Of a DNA stretch of 64,000 nt, positions 9,680-19,162 are shown in pieces; position 1 is the stretch's first letter, and each line of letters opens with the position of its first letter. The translations under genes were made by a program, and so were the position numbers. The notes under the pieces are model-generated. The model made no database searches. It worked only from the letters and a program-made list of their open reading frames with translations, and was not told where the DNA came from. The stretch lies in NCBI GenBank assembly GCA_003602575.1, contig QQRY01000054.1:32395-96394 (forward strand), read 5' to 3'. The DNA is from Candidatus Poseidoniales archaeon (GTDB lineage: Archaea > Thermoplasmatota > Poseidoniia > Poseidoniales > Poseidoniaceae).

Positions 9680-10849
9680 ATGATACATGGAATAACTATG
9701 TCCGATGATTTGAACATGACGGAGATTCTGACTATTGTCCAAGATTTCATCACCTCTGATGGCATGATAAAATCCGAACAAAGAAAATTTTACCAAGTAC
9801 TAAAAACTGTATTAGGAACTCACGAAGGTACTTTTTCTCAGTCAGATATTGAGCAATTAATGGTACTTGCACATAATGAAACATTAGATATGAGTGATGA
9901 AGATTATAATGAAATATACAATGTTGTAATGGAGAGATACACTCTAAGTGAAAGATTGGAGGAGCAAGCACGACTAGAACAAGAACTTGCACAGAAAGCA
10001 AGATTGCGTATTGAAGCGGAAGCGAAAGTAGAGGCTCTAGCGAAGATTGAACAAGAAGCAAATGCCTTAGCGGCTGCACGTATGAAAGCCGAAGAGGATG
10101 CTAGATTGAGAGTTGAAGCCGAGGCTAAAGCTAAGATTGAAGAAGAAGAGAGATTAATTGCAGAAACTGAGCAACGAGCACTCGAAGAAGAAATGGCTCG
10201 TAAAAAGGCTGAAGCGGAAGCTAGGCTCGAGGCAGAGAAAAAACTCGAAGAAGAGCGACTAAGAGCACTAAAAGAAGAAGAAGAAGCTCGCAAAACGGCT
10301 GAAGAAGAAGAAGAGAAAAGACTTGCTGACGAAGAAAATGCCAGAAAGATGGCGGAGGCGGAAGCTAGACTCGAGGAAGAGAAAAGACTTGCAGAAGAGC
10401 TACAACAGAAACTAGAAGAAGAGAAAAGACTTGCTGCCGAGGAAGAAGTTAGAAAAAAGACTGAAGAAGAGGCGAAATTAAAGGCTGAAGAGGATGCTAA
10501 AATTAGAGCAGAAGATGAAGCTCAAAGAAAGTTGGCAGAGGAAGCACATTTGAAAATGGTAGAAGAATCAATTAGAATAACTGAAGGGGAAAAGCAAGCC
10601 GAAGAGGCAAAGATAAACGCAGAACTCGAAGAAATTAAAAGATTGGCTGAAGAAGAAGCGAGGATTGCTGAAGAAGAGGAAGCGAAAAGGTTAGCAGAAG
10701 AGAATGCTAGAATTGCAGCAGAAATTGAAGCTAAAAATCAGGAAGAAGAGAATTCTAGAATTGCTAAAGAAGAAGAAGAGGCCAGACTGGCCGCTGAAAA
10801 AGCAGCCAATACCAAAAATGTCCCAGATTTGCCTCCTTTGGATGATTGA
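9680..10849 (+). CDS. Long Glu/Ala/Lys-rich coiled-coil protein
   Basis: Heptad-like repetitive EEEARxxAEEEAR sequence from about residue 95 to 370; likely start at ATG 9680 or 9698. Confidence 0.7.
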   Translation: MIHGITMSDDLNMTEILTIVQDFITSDGMIKSEQRKFYQVLKTVLGTHEGTFSQSDIEQLMVLAHNETLDMSDEDYNEIYNVVMERYTLSERLEEQARLEQELAQKARLRIEAEAKVEALAKIEQEANALAAARMKAEEDARLRVEAEAKAKIEEEERLIAETEQRALEEEMARKKAEAEARLEAEKKLEEERLRALKEEEEARKTAEEEEEKRLADEENARKMAEAEARLEEEKRLAEELQQKLEEEKRLAAEEEVRKKTEEEAKLKAEEDAKIRAEDEAQRKLAEEAHLKMVEESIRITEGEKQAEEAKINAELEEIKRLAEEEARIAEEEEAKRLAEENARIAAEIEAKNQEEENSRIAKEEEEARLAAEKAANTKNVPDLPPLDD

Positions 10850-10853
10850 ATTA

Positions 10854-12224
10854 TTACATTCCAAATGATGAAGGGTCCATATCCATATCTCCATCTTTCA
10901 TCATTTTTCTCATTTGTTTGTTTAGTTTACGATTACCGCCCATTCCTTTCATCATTTTTCTAGAACGATTCCATTGACCAATCAATTCCCGTACATCTTT
11001 CTCACGAACACCTGAACCACGAGCAATTCTCTTTATCCTATCTGCTTTTATTTTTGCAGGTTCATTCTTTTCCCAGCCAGTCATACTATCCATAATAGTT
11101 CTGTAACGATCTAAGTTGCCTTGCATTGCATGCTTCTGTGACTTCGACATTCCTCCAAGTCCACCAAGCATATTTCCAGGTAAAAACGACATTAATTTAT
11201 CGATTGTACCAACTTTAGACATCATCTCCATTTGCTTATACATGTCATTTAGGGTGAATCTACCGCTCATCATCCTCTGAGTTAATCTCATGGCTTCTTC
11301 TTCATCTAAATCTTCGGGTGCAAGGTCGATCAAACCTTGAATGTCTCCCATTCCTAAGAGACGCGAGATGAACCTATCTGATTCAAATTTTTCCAAGTCA
11401 CTGACCTTTTCTCCCACACCAATATGTACAATTGGAGCTCCAGTTGCAGCCACCGCTGAAAGTGCACCACCACCCCTAGCAGTACCGTCTAATTTTGTCA
11501 CTACTATTCCAGTTACACCGGCCAAAGTATGGAATGATGCGGCGACTGGACCTGCAGCCTGACCTACTTGTGCATCGATTACAAGCCATCTTTCTGTGGC
11601 TCTTGTTAAAGATGAAATATTCTCCAGTTCTTCTACTAACTCCTCATCTAATTGGTGACGACCGGCAGTATCGACAATAACCATATCTGCTGATGCACAT
11701 TCTTTCAGTCCATTCCTAACAATAGAGGCTGCATCTTTATTTTCTGGTTCCCCATAAACTATTACAGATGTATCTTCTAAAAGTTGAGATAGTTGAGCAT
11801 AAGCCCCTGGTCGATGTACGTCAGCCTCAATGACTGCAACTCGAAGACCATGCTTTCTTCTATACCATTCAGCTAATTTAGCAGTAGTAGTTGTTTTACC
11901 TTGACCATAAAGACCGACTAGAAGAAGAGTAGACCCTCGTGGTTGGAATTCATGAGACGGACCTAAAATCCTTACAAGTTCAGTATACAGGATATTCATT
12001 GCGTGAGTTTGTAAATTTAGACCCGGCCTTGGCTCCTCTTCTTTCAATCGGTTTTCAAGCCTCTCAACAATTTCCTTGGTTTGACGAACGTTAAAATCAG
12101 CTTCTTGTAAGGCTCTTCTAAGACTACGAGTCATTTCTCGAAGTTCTTCCTCATCCAACTTCCTTCTATTTTTAAGAAAGCCGAGAGAACGGAATATCCC
12201 TCTAGATAGCCCTTCGAGTGCCAT
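10854..12224 (-). CDS. srp54: Signal recognition particle GTPase SRP54
   Basis: GLYGQGKTTTTAKLAEWYRRK, VIVDTAGRHQLDEEL, TKLDGTARGGGALS; Met-rich M domain. Confidence 0.97.
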   Translation of the reverse strand: MALEGLSRGIFRSLGFLKNRRKLDEEELREMTRSLRRALQEADFNVRQTKEIVERLENRLKEEEPRPGLNLQTHAMNILYTELVRILGPSHEFQPRGSTLLLVGLYGQGKTTTTAKLAEWYRRKHGLRVAVIEADVHRPGAYAQLSQLLEDTSVIVYGEPENKDAASIVRNGLKECASADMVIVDTAGRHQLDEELVEELENISSLTRATERWLVIDAQVGQAAGPVAASFHTLAGVTGIVVTKLDGTARGGGALSAVAATGAPIVHIGVGEKVSDLEKFESDRFISRLLGMGDIQGLIDLAPEDLDEEEAMRLTQRMMSGRFTLNDMYKQMEMMSKVGTIDKLMSFLPGNMLGGLGGMSKSQKHAMQGNLDRYRTIMDSMTGWEKNEPAKIKADRIKRIARGSGVREKDVRELIGQWNRSRKMMKGMGGNRKLNKQMRKMMKDGDMDMDPSSFGM

Positions 12225-12269
12225 GTTAGTCCGTAACCGTTTTACTCTTTGAACCCATTCATTAGAAAA

Positions 12270-13523
12270 TCATTCCAATGGAATATCAAGTCTTAGTACA
12301 TCGCCTTCTAATTTTGCATCCACTTGACTTGCTTTTACTGGCACGCTAGTCTCAATTTCACGTTCTCTTCCATTCAAACCAATATACAAAACTCCATCAT
12401 TACTTCGAAGTGAAAGTTCATCACGTTTTATTCCTGGGAAGTGAAGGAATATCCTCTCAAATCCATCATGTGATTCTTTGACCATGCCCCGATGAATATC
12501 ATGCTTCAATAATTCACCAACTTTGTGTGGCCCAAGAGAATCCTCAATTTTTGCTGGCACCCCATATAATGTAAGGCCAACATTTCTCAAATTTTCGACG
12601 CCAACTACTTCTTGGTCAAATAATTCAAGAGAGGCAACGTCAACAGAATCAAGTTTTTCTTCAAGTTCTGAGATGCGAACAAGTTCTGCTTCTCTTCTTT
12701 TTGCTAGGAAAGGATGTTCGAATTCCGGAGTTAAACGGTTAACTAAGCAACTATGTACTGGAAGATTAAATTCAATCAATGATTTGTGGGCCCTGATTGT
12801 TTCGTTGACTCCCATTCTCTCTGGTATTGTAACAAGTGTGAATGATGTTAATTCCTCATCACTAAGGACTCTACGTACATGTAAAACACGACGACGGAAT
12901 TTTTCTAATTCCTCCTTCATTTCGTCACTCTCCTTACTACCAAATAGCATTGAACGTATTCCACCTGAAATTCTCATCATACGAATCAGTCTACCAGACC
13001 AAGCCTCGATTATTTCAGGAAGTGACAAAAATCTTAGCGTGTGGCCTGTCGGTGCAGTATCAAAAACAATAACATCCCAATTTGGATCTTCGACATGCCT
13101 TAGTAACTCATCAAAAGCCAATGCTTCATCCAAACCTGGTAGAATCATTTCAGAGGTTTGAATTTCTGATTTCATGTCTTCCATTTCTTCTTTAGCATTG
13201 GGATCTAGCATCATACTCAAACTTCCAAGACCGCCAATGCCTCCTTTATTGTTCATACCGTCAACCATTTTACCCAACTTTGGAAGAAGATTTGAAATTT
13301 TAGATTCAGGGTCCATTTCGAGGCCAAATAAACCATCTACTCCATCGATAGGTGTTGGTTCTGTCCCAATGTCGACACCCAAAGAATCTGATGTTGAATG
13401 AGCAGGGTCGCTAGAAACAATTAGAACTTTCAGACCTGAATCAGCCAACCATACGGCAGTTGCAGCAGAAGTGGTAGTCTTACCTACTCCGCCTTTCCCA
13501 CCGAACAATAGTAGTCTTGCCAT
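12270..13523 (-). CDS. ArsA/Get3-like ATPase with C-terminal HSP20-like domain
   Basis: MARLLLFGGKGGVGKTTTSAATAVWLADSG; SSDPAHSTSDSLGVD; FDTAPTGHTLRFLSLP; C-term FERIFLHFPGIKRDELSLRSNDGVLYIGLNGREREI. Start trimmed to ATG at 13523, which removes the overlap with the divergent gene. Confidence 0.92.
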   Translation of the reverse strand: MARLLLFGGKGGVGKTTTSAATAVWLADSGLKVLIVSSDPAHSTSDSLGVDIGTEPTPIDGVDGLFGLEMDPESKISNLLPKLGKMVDGMNNKGGIGGLGSLSMMLDPNAKEEMEDMKSEIQTSEMILPGLDEALAFDELLRHVEDPNWDVIVFDTAPTGHTLRFLSLPEIIEAWSGRLIRMMRISGGIRSMLFGSKESDEMKEELEKFRRRVLHVRRVLSDEELTSFTLVTIPERMGVNETIRAHKSLIEFNLPVHSCLVNRLTPEFEHPFLAKRREAELVRISELEEKLDSVDVASLELFDQEVVGVENLRNVGLTLYGVPAKIEDSLGPHKVGELLKHDIHRGMVKESHDGFERIFLHFPGIKRDELSLRSNDGVLYIGLNGREREIETSVPVKASQVDAKLEGDVLRLDIPLE

Positions 13524-13612
13524 AGCACGGCCTAACCTTGAAGGTCTTTGAATCCAACGCAAATTAAAAATTCTTACATTGACTTGATGAAGTAAAACCA
13601 TCAGGCCCATAT

Positions 13613-14404
13613 ATGGCTTCGACATTTTTGTTGTTCCAATTGGCAAGTATTGCCGCTTTAATTGGAATGACATTGGGTTGGAGAGGAGTAATGACCAAAT
13701 ATTCGGGTTTTTATGATTTACCTACTGCATGGAGTAATATATTCTGGGGCTTACTTCTTGGTGGCATATACGGTAGATTAGCGCATGATTCTGTTATCAT
13801 TCCTTATCTCTCAATGTTTCTTGATGATAGCCAACAATTAGTTAATCCCCTTAACATAGTAATTATTTGTGTATTAGCATCTGTTGCTTCGCATCTTTTA
13901 CTGAGACGAGATCGAGTGCGTAAAGGTAGTTCGCAGACAACAAGTGGCTGGGCATTAGGATTAGCTGTGGGCGGAATGGTTTCTATGATAATGATTTACA
14001 AAACAATTGAAGTTAGAGATTTATTTGGTTTTAATTACATCCAATTGGCAATTACAATTTCGGGAATTGCGATTTTTAGTCCTAGATGCGAAGCTCTGAT
14101 TAACAGTTATCATGGGCATTTGATGCTAAAAGGAAAGCGTTGGGGGGCTGTTTTGCGATCTTCATTTTGGAGATGTGGCTACATGATTATGTTCCCATTT
14201 GCAATGATAAATCCGCAAGCATGGATTTTTATTATCCCTATAACTCTAATTTTCACTAGAAATTCAAATATTTGGATTTGGGAATCCATTCCTAGCGAAG
14301 GAAAAAAGAGACTGAGAAAAATATGGGCACGACAAGCGAGGATGGAGAAGAATAGCACCAAAGAAATCGTGAATAAAAGACAAAGTGATGATTCATCTGA
14401 GTAA
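13613..14404 (+). CDS. Hypothetical polytopic membrane protein
   Basis: 263 aa with several hydrophobic helices; no recognised family. Confidence 0.6.
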   Translation: MASTFLLFQLASIAALIGMTLGWRGVMTKYSGFYDLPTAWSNIFWGLLLGGIYGRLAHDSVIIPYLSMFLDDSQQLVNPLNIVIICVLASVASHLLLRRDRVRKGSSQTTSGWALGLAVGGMVSMIMIYKTIEVRDLFGFNYIQLAITISGIAIFSPRCEALINSYHGHLMLKGKRWGAVLRSSFWRCGYMIMFPFAMINPQAWIFIIPITLIFTRNSNIWIWESIPSEGKKRLRKIWARQARMEKNSTKEIVNKRQSDDSSE

Positions 14405-14524
14405 GTAAACCTTTACTCGATGCATTGAACAATAATTACCAATTATTTCACTGACTTAACAAATAAAGGATTTGGTGGCTTTCCGCAGGTAATCGTTATA
14501 CAATGCCGATATAGACGGTGTGAT

Positions 14525-16117
14525 ATGGGTAACTGCCCTTATTGCCGAAGTGTCACCTTACCGGGTGATACTATTTGCTATTCCTGCGGGAGGGTTTTGG
14601 CCAACATTAAATCTCCTAACTTTGCTGCTGAGCAACAATTCAATCGAGGAACTGTTGAATCTACATACATGAAAACCAAGAGACCCAGTAAATCTGGAAT
14701 AGTAATGACTCATAAAGGAAAGAGAAGAAATATATTGAAAAGGAGGAAAAACCGCTTTAGAAGCGTGGTAATGCTAGGTTTAGTCGCTTTCATAATGCTA
14801 TCACCACAAGCTAGAGAGCATGTTTTTGAAAAATGGGCCGGTATTCAGGAATACGTTCAACTGGCTGCCGCACCATATCATCTATATCCTATTGAAACAA
14901 CATATACTCTTGGTAAATCAATAGACTACTATAACTCTGCTGGAAATAGTTATGCTACTGAAAGTCTTGCAATTCCTACTGATGTTTCATCTCTGTATGA
15001 ACAGAATTCTAGTTTTGTTTACACTGACGGAGTCACACCAAATGCTACACCTGAGTCTATTCAGATTATCAATTCCATTGAAGTTATCATAAATGATGCT
15101 GAAAAAATCCCTATACCGCTTAATGGGATACCATCTAAATCATTTGATGATAAAATCACTACAAGCAATGGACACACCGTTTGGTGGCCAGGCGTAGGAC
15201 CAGGAATTAATGATTGTAAAATTGGTAATTGTGTTAGATTTAATCTCAGTTTGAGCCCTGGTGAATCCGCCAGAGTTACATTTGCAGTTAATCTAACCAG
15301 TACATCATATTCATGGTGGTCATCCACTAGAGTCGATTCAAGAATTGCTGGATATGAAGATGGAATTAATGTTGACAGGAGTGGAACTTTTGACGACATT
15401 AGTGAGAGAGGAGGAGGTTCAAAATTAATTCAATTCGGTGCTAAGCAATGGTATAACCGAGGTTCGATGATTGGCGAAGATGGCCCTTACCAAAATTATG
15501 CGATCGATGCAATTCAATTCGATATTGTTCAAGAGACTGCAGATACAATATCAGCATCTATCCCAGAAGGACGTTCTGATAATGCATATGCATTTGCCAG
15601 AGCAACTTTCGACTACTTACACAAAAACGTTGCATATGACAAGGAGGCTCCAGTTGTAGCTAGAAGTGGGCCTGCATGTCTTGCTGCGAGTATCGGTGAC
15701 TGTGATGAGCAAACAAATGCCTTCTTTTCTATACTTAGAACTAAGGGTATACCTGGATGGTATGTATTTGGAGCGCTTACTGATTCAACATTCCAAACCT
15801 GGGAAGGCCATGCTTGGGGCTATATTCTATTACCTATGAGCGATAGTTGGTGTATAAGTCAAAATATCGAATTAGATTCATGCTTTGTCGAAGGTTCTGT
15901 TGACGTCGTTAATAACAAATGGCTTCTTCACACACCAACTGCATTCATCGATTGGATTGAAGAAGCTGACCCATCAGGAAATCTAGTAAAAGCATACTAT
16001 CAACCTGGCGTTAGATGTTGTGATGTTGAAAGACAAAGGAGTTTTTCAACTCTCGAATTCCAAGAAGGAACCGGCGGAACATTCCAAATAAAGAAGTTAG
16101 CAGAGAACTTGAGGTGA
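14525..16117 (+). CDS. Zinc-ribbon, single TM, extracellular transglutaminase-like protein
   Basis: N-term CPYCRSVTLPGDTICYSCG; TM VVMLGLVAFIMLS; GDCDEQTNAFFSILRTKGIPGWYVFGA and WEGHAWGYI match the transglutaminase-like Cys/His motifs. Confidence 0.8.
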   Translation: MGNCPYCRSVTLPGDTICYSCGRVLANIKSPNFAAEQQFNRGTVESTYMKTKRPSKSGIVMTHKGKRRNILKRRKNRFRSVVMLGLVAFIMLSPQAREHVFEKWAGIQEYVQLAAAPYHLYPIETTYTLGKSIDYYNSAGNSYATESLAIPTDVSSLYEQNSSFVYTDGVTPNATPESIQIINSIEVIINDAEKIPIPLNGIPSKSFDDKITTSNGHTVWWPGVGPGINDCKIGNCVRFNLSLSPGESARVTFAVNLTSTSYSWWSSTRVDSRIAGYEDGINVDRSGTFDDISERGGGSKLIQFGAKQWYNRGSMIGEDGPYQNYAIDAIQFDIVQETADTISASIPEGRSDNAYAFARATFDYLHKNVAYDKEAPVVARSGPACLAASIGDCDEQTNAFFSILRTKGIPGWYVFGALTDSTFQTWEGHAWGYILLPMSDSWCISQNIELDSCFVEGSVDVVNNKWLLHTPTAFIDWIEEADPSGNLVKAYYQPGVRCCDVERQRSFSTLEFQEGTGGTFQIKKLAENLR

Positions 16118-16121
16118 TAGT

Positions 16122-17540
16122 ATGCGAATAATCATTGGTGGCGCTGGTAGAGTAGGTACTGAACTTGCTCGTGCATTAAGGGCTGAAGAAATGGATGTTG
16201 TCTTAATGGATTTTGATTCTCGAGCGGTAAAGAATGCTCAAAATCTCGACGTATTGGTAATACATGGAGATCTAACTACAAGACATAAACTCAATGAGGC
16301 CGGTATTGGAGAAGCAGAGGTCTTCGTTGCTGCAACTAATTCAGATGAAAGAAACCTAATTGCCTGTGCCATTGCCGAACATGCACACTACGAGTTTGGT
16401 GGACCAAAGGCTAAGCCTCTGCTATCACTATGTCGTGTGAGAGGAATGAATTTTATCCAAGAGCAAAAACAAGGGCATCTGACAAAATGGGCAAAGGTGA
16501 ATCATGCAATAAATCCTCTAGAAAGCGCAATTAGAAGACTACACACCGGTCTTAGGTCTTCATCGATTGAAGAAGTAATACCTTTTGGACATGATGCTTT
16601 CATTATTGAATTGGATGTAACAAAAAATGCTGAAAACTTGGTTTTTAAAACACTTAGAGATGCTGGAAAAACTATCGATGGCGGAATTCCACTTATTGTG
16701 GGTGTGAAAAGAGAGGGTGAAAGGAGCATAGTTCCTGATGGAGATTTTATGCTGATGCCTAATGATAAAATCGCTGTGGCTACCACTGGTTTGAGTAGTT
16801 TCAATCGAATCTTGAATATTTTTGGACATGAAGTTAGTGATTTCCCAATCAATCCCAAAGTTGCCATTATAGGAGCCAATGAAATTGGTAAATTAATTGC
16901 TGAAAATTGGCTCGAAAATGGTGCAAATGTAACTGTAATTGAAAGAGATTTACAGATGGCAAATAACCTAGCAGGTTCCTCAATTGGCTCACATCCTAAC
17001 CTCGAAGTAATACATGGTGACCATCTAGATAGAGAAATATTAACCGAAGTAGGTATTCCTGACAATCATATTGCAATTGCAGCGTTAGAATCTGACCATG
17101 ATAGTATTGCTGCAGCTTTGCTTGCAAGTGACATGGGAGTTCAAAGGACTGGTTTACTTCTTTATGATGCAGATTTGGTAAAAGTCACTCAAAGAATGGG
17201 AATTACATTTGCAGTGGACAGAAAAAGAGTTGCTGTTGACAATATACTTGCACACATACACACCAAGGCAGCAGGCGCATATGCCGTTCTGTCCAATGTC
17301 CCAAATATTGTTGGTATAAGTATGCGAATTGATGACTCTCACAAGTTTGCTAACAAGAGAATATCTGATTCTGGATTCCCTGACTGGATGAGGATCGCAT
17401 TTATTCAAAGAGAATCTAATGAAGGATATTGGGAGACGCTTAGGCCATCCCCTGAGAAGACTATTTTAGCCAATGACCGTCTGATAATTTTCTGTAGCCC
17501 AGATCGAATTTCTGATTTGGAGCGTAAATTCAAGGTGTGA
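16122..17540 (+). CDS. trkA: Trk potassium uptake system protein TrkA (two RCK/TrkA-N domains)
   Basis: MRIIIGGAGRVGTELARALRAEEMDVVLMDFD; repeated NAD-binding motif VAIIGANEIGKLIAENWLENGANVTVIERD. Confidence 0.95.
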   Translation: MRIIIGGAGRVGTELARALRAEEMDVVLMDFDSRAVKNAQNLDVLVIHGDLTTRHKLNEAGIGEAEVFVAATNSDERNLIACAIAEHAHYEFGGPKAKPLLSLCRVRGMNFIQEQKQGHLTKWAKVNHAINPLESAIRRLHTGLRSSSIEEVIPFGHDAFIIELDVTKNAENLVFKTLRDAGKTIDGGIPLIVGVKREGERSIVPDGDFMLMPNDKIAVATTGLSSFNRILNIFGHEVSDFPINPKVAIIGANEIGKLIAENWLENGANVTVIERDLQMANNLAGSSIGSHPNLEVIHGDHLDREILTEVGIPDNHIAIAALESDHDSIAAALLASDMGVQRTGLLLYDADLVKVTQRMGITFAVDRKRVAVDNILAHIHTKAAGAYAVLSNVPNIVGISMRIDDSHKFANKRISDSGFPDWMRIAFIQRESNEGYWETLRPSPEKTILANDRLIIFCSPDRISDLERKFKV

Positions 17541-17542
17541 AT

Positions 17543-19162
17543 ATGCGAAAAGATGTTTTATTCCTAATACTGGGATGGACGCTAATTGCTCTAACTATCC
17601 CTCTTTTTCTTTGTGGTCTTGCAACAGCATGGCTGGATAGCATAGAAATTGCACTATACTCATTTGCGCTTCCATGTTTAATCTCACCTAGCCTAGGTTT
17701 GATTCTATTGAGTATTACTAGAACAGATACAGGCGATAGACTCAGAGATAAAGAAGCGTTTGCTGCTGTTGCTTTAGTTTGGCCTCTAGCAGTATTTATC
17801 GGTGCACTTCCATATTGGTTTGGAGGTGTTTTCAATGGTCCTTTTACCGATAATATACAATTCATGGACATAGCAAGAGGTGCTGTTAATTCTTGGTTTG
17901 AGTCGATGTCAGGTTTTACAACTACTGGTGCAACAGTAATCTCTCCAGCAATGAGCCCTAATTGTATCCCAGGAAGTACTATTGATTGTATTAATGCACA
18001 ACCTAAAGGATTACTGATTTGGAGATCACTAACACAATGGCTAGGCGGCATGGGAATAATTATGCTGGGCATGATGATTCTGTCTAGAATTATTGGTGGC
18101 GGAATGGCACTTGCTAGAGCTGAACTAACAGGACCTTCATTGTCTAAACTTAAACCTAAACTTCGACAGACTGCAATCACGCTTTGGGGACTTTATATCG
18201 CCTTGACGATAATTGAAATGCTACTGTTAAAATTTATTGGAGGAATGACATTTTTTGACTCTGTAAATCATGCTCTAACAACGGTAGCATCAGGAGGATT
18301 CTCGACGCATGATGCAAGTATTGGATATTTTGATTCAATTGCAGTTGAAACAATCATTGTGATTTTCATGTTTTTAGCCGGAGTTAATTTTACATTGATC
18401 TGGCTAATATGTATGAAGGAATTTAAACAAGCATATGGTGATGAAGAATTTAGGAGTTATCTCGTATATATTGGGATGGCAATTGGGGCAATGGTGATTG
18501 CACTAATTTCAACAGACATGGCATTAGGAAATAGCTTTAGGTACAGTATTTTCAATGTTATTTCTATTGGAACCTCTACTGGGTATGCTTCTACTGATTA
18601 TATTGTATGGCCAATGGTGACCAAAATAATTTTCTTAATCCTGATGATAGTTGGAGCATGTGCAGGTTCTACAAGTGGTGGATTAAAACTTCTAAGAATA
18701 AATTTGGCGTTCAAAGTAGCAATGAGAGAGTTGGTTAAAATTGCTCAACCAAGAAGAATACAAAGGATTCGAATGAATGGTGAAGTGGTAGAGAGACAAC
18801 AATTAGGACTGATTGTTGGTATGTTATTTGTTTGGATTGGATTATTTGCTATCTCGTGTATACTACTAGCCATATTTATGGAAAACGATTCTTTTGAAAG
18901 TATTATTTCTGTTGTTGCCTCAAGCCTAGGTAACACTGGGCCAGCATTGGGGGACTACGGACCAAGTGAAACATGGGCGGGAATGAATTCAATCACTCTA
19001 CTAATCACTTCCGTATTGATGTGGTTTGGAAGACTTGAACTACTTACAGCGGTCATTCTTTTGCACCCAAGCACTTGGGCAAAGGAAGAAAGGGAACAAG
19101 CAGACAGGACTGCTGTGGCTCTTTTCAAGAGATTATTACCCTCTAAGAATGAAAAAGACTAG
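17543..19162 (+). CDS. trkH: Trk potassium transporter membrane subunit TrkH
   Basis: SMSGFTTTGATVISP, RSLTQWLGGMGIIMLGMMIL, TVASGGFSTHDASIGYFDS, GACAGSTSGGLKLLR. Confidence 0.95.
   Translation: MRKDVLFLILGWTLIALTIPLFLCGLATAWLDSIEIALYSFALPCLISPSLGLILLSITRTDTGDRLRDKEAFAAVALVWPLAVFIGALPYWFGGVFNGPFTDNIQFMDIARGAVNSWFESMSGFTTTGATVISPAMSPNCIPGSTIDCINAQPKGLLIWRSLTQWLGGMGIIMLGMMILSRIIGGGMALARAELTGPSLSKLKPKLRQTAITLWGLYIALTIIEMLLLKFIGGMTFFDSVNHALTTVASGGFSTHDASIGYFDSIAVETIIVIFMFLAGVNFTLIWLICMKEFKQAYGDEEFRSYLVYIGMAIGAMVIALISTDMALGNSFRYSIFNVISIGTSTGYASTDYIVWPMVTKIIFLILMIVGACAGSTSGGLKLLRINLAFKVAMRELVKIAQPRRIQRIRMNGEVVERQQLGLIVGMLFVWIGLFAISCILLAIFMENDSFESIISVVASSLGNTGPALGDYGPSETWAGMNSITLLITSVLMWFGRLELLTAVILLHPSTWAKEEREQADRTAVALFKRLLPSKNEKD

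Noticed and set aside
9904-10293. Poly-Ser/Ala minus-strand ORF
   Set aside because: Antisense artefact of the Glu/Ala-rich coiled-coil gene.
12523-13401. Plus-strand ORFs of 212 and 75 aa
   Set aside because: Antisense to the strongly supported ArsA-like gene; no family features.
16502-17065. 187-aa minus-strand ORF (and the 216-aa ORF at 17530-18180)
   Set aside because: Antisense to trkA/trkH, which have clear motifs; composition is typical of reverse-frame translation.
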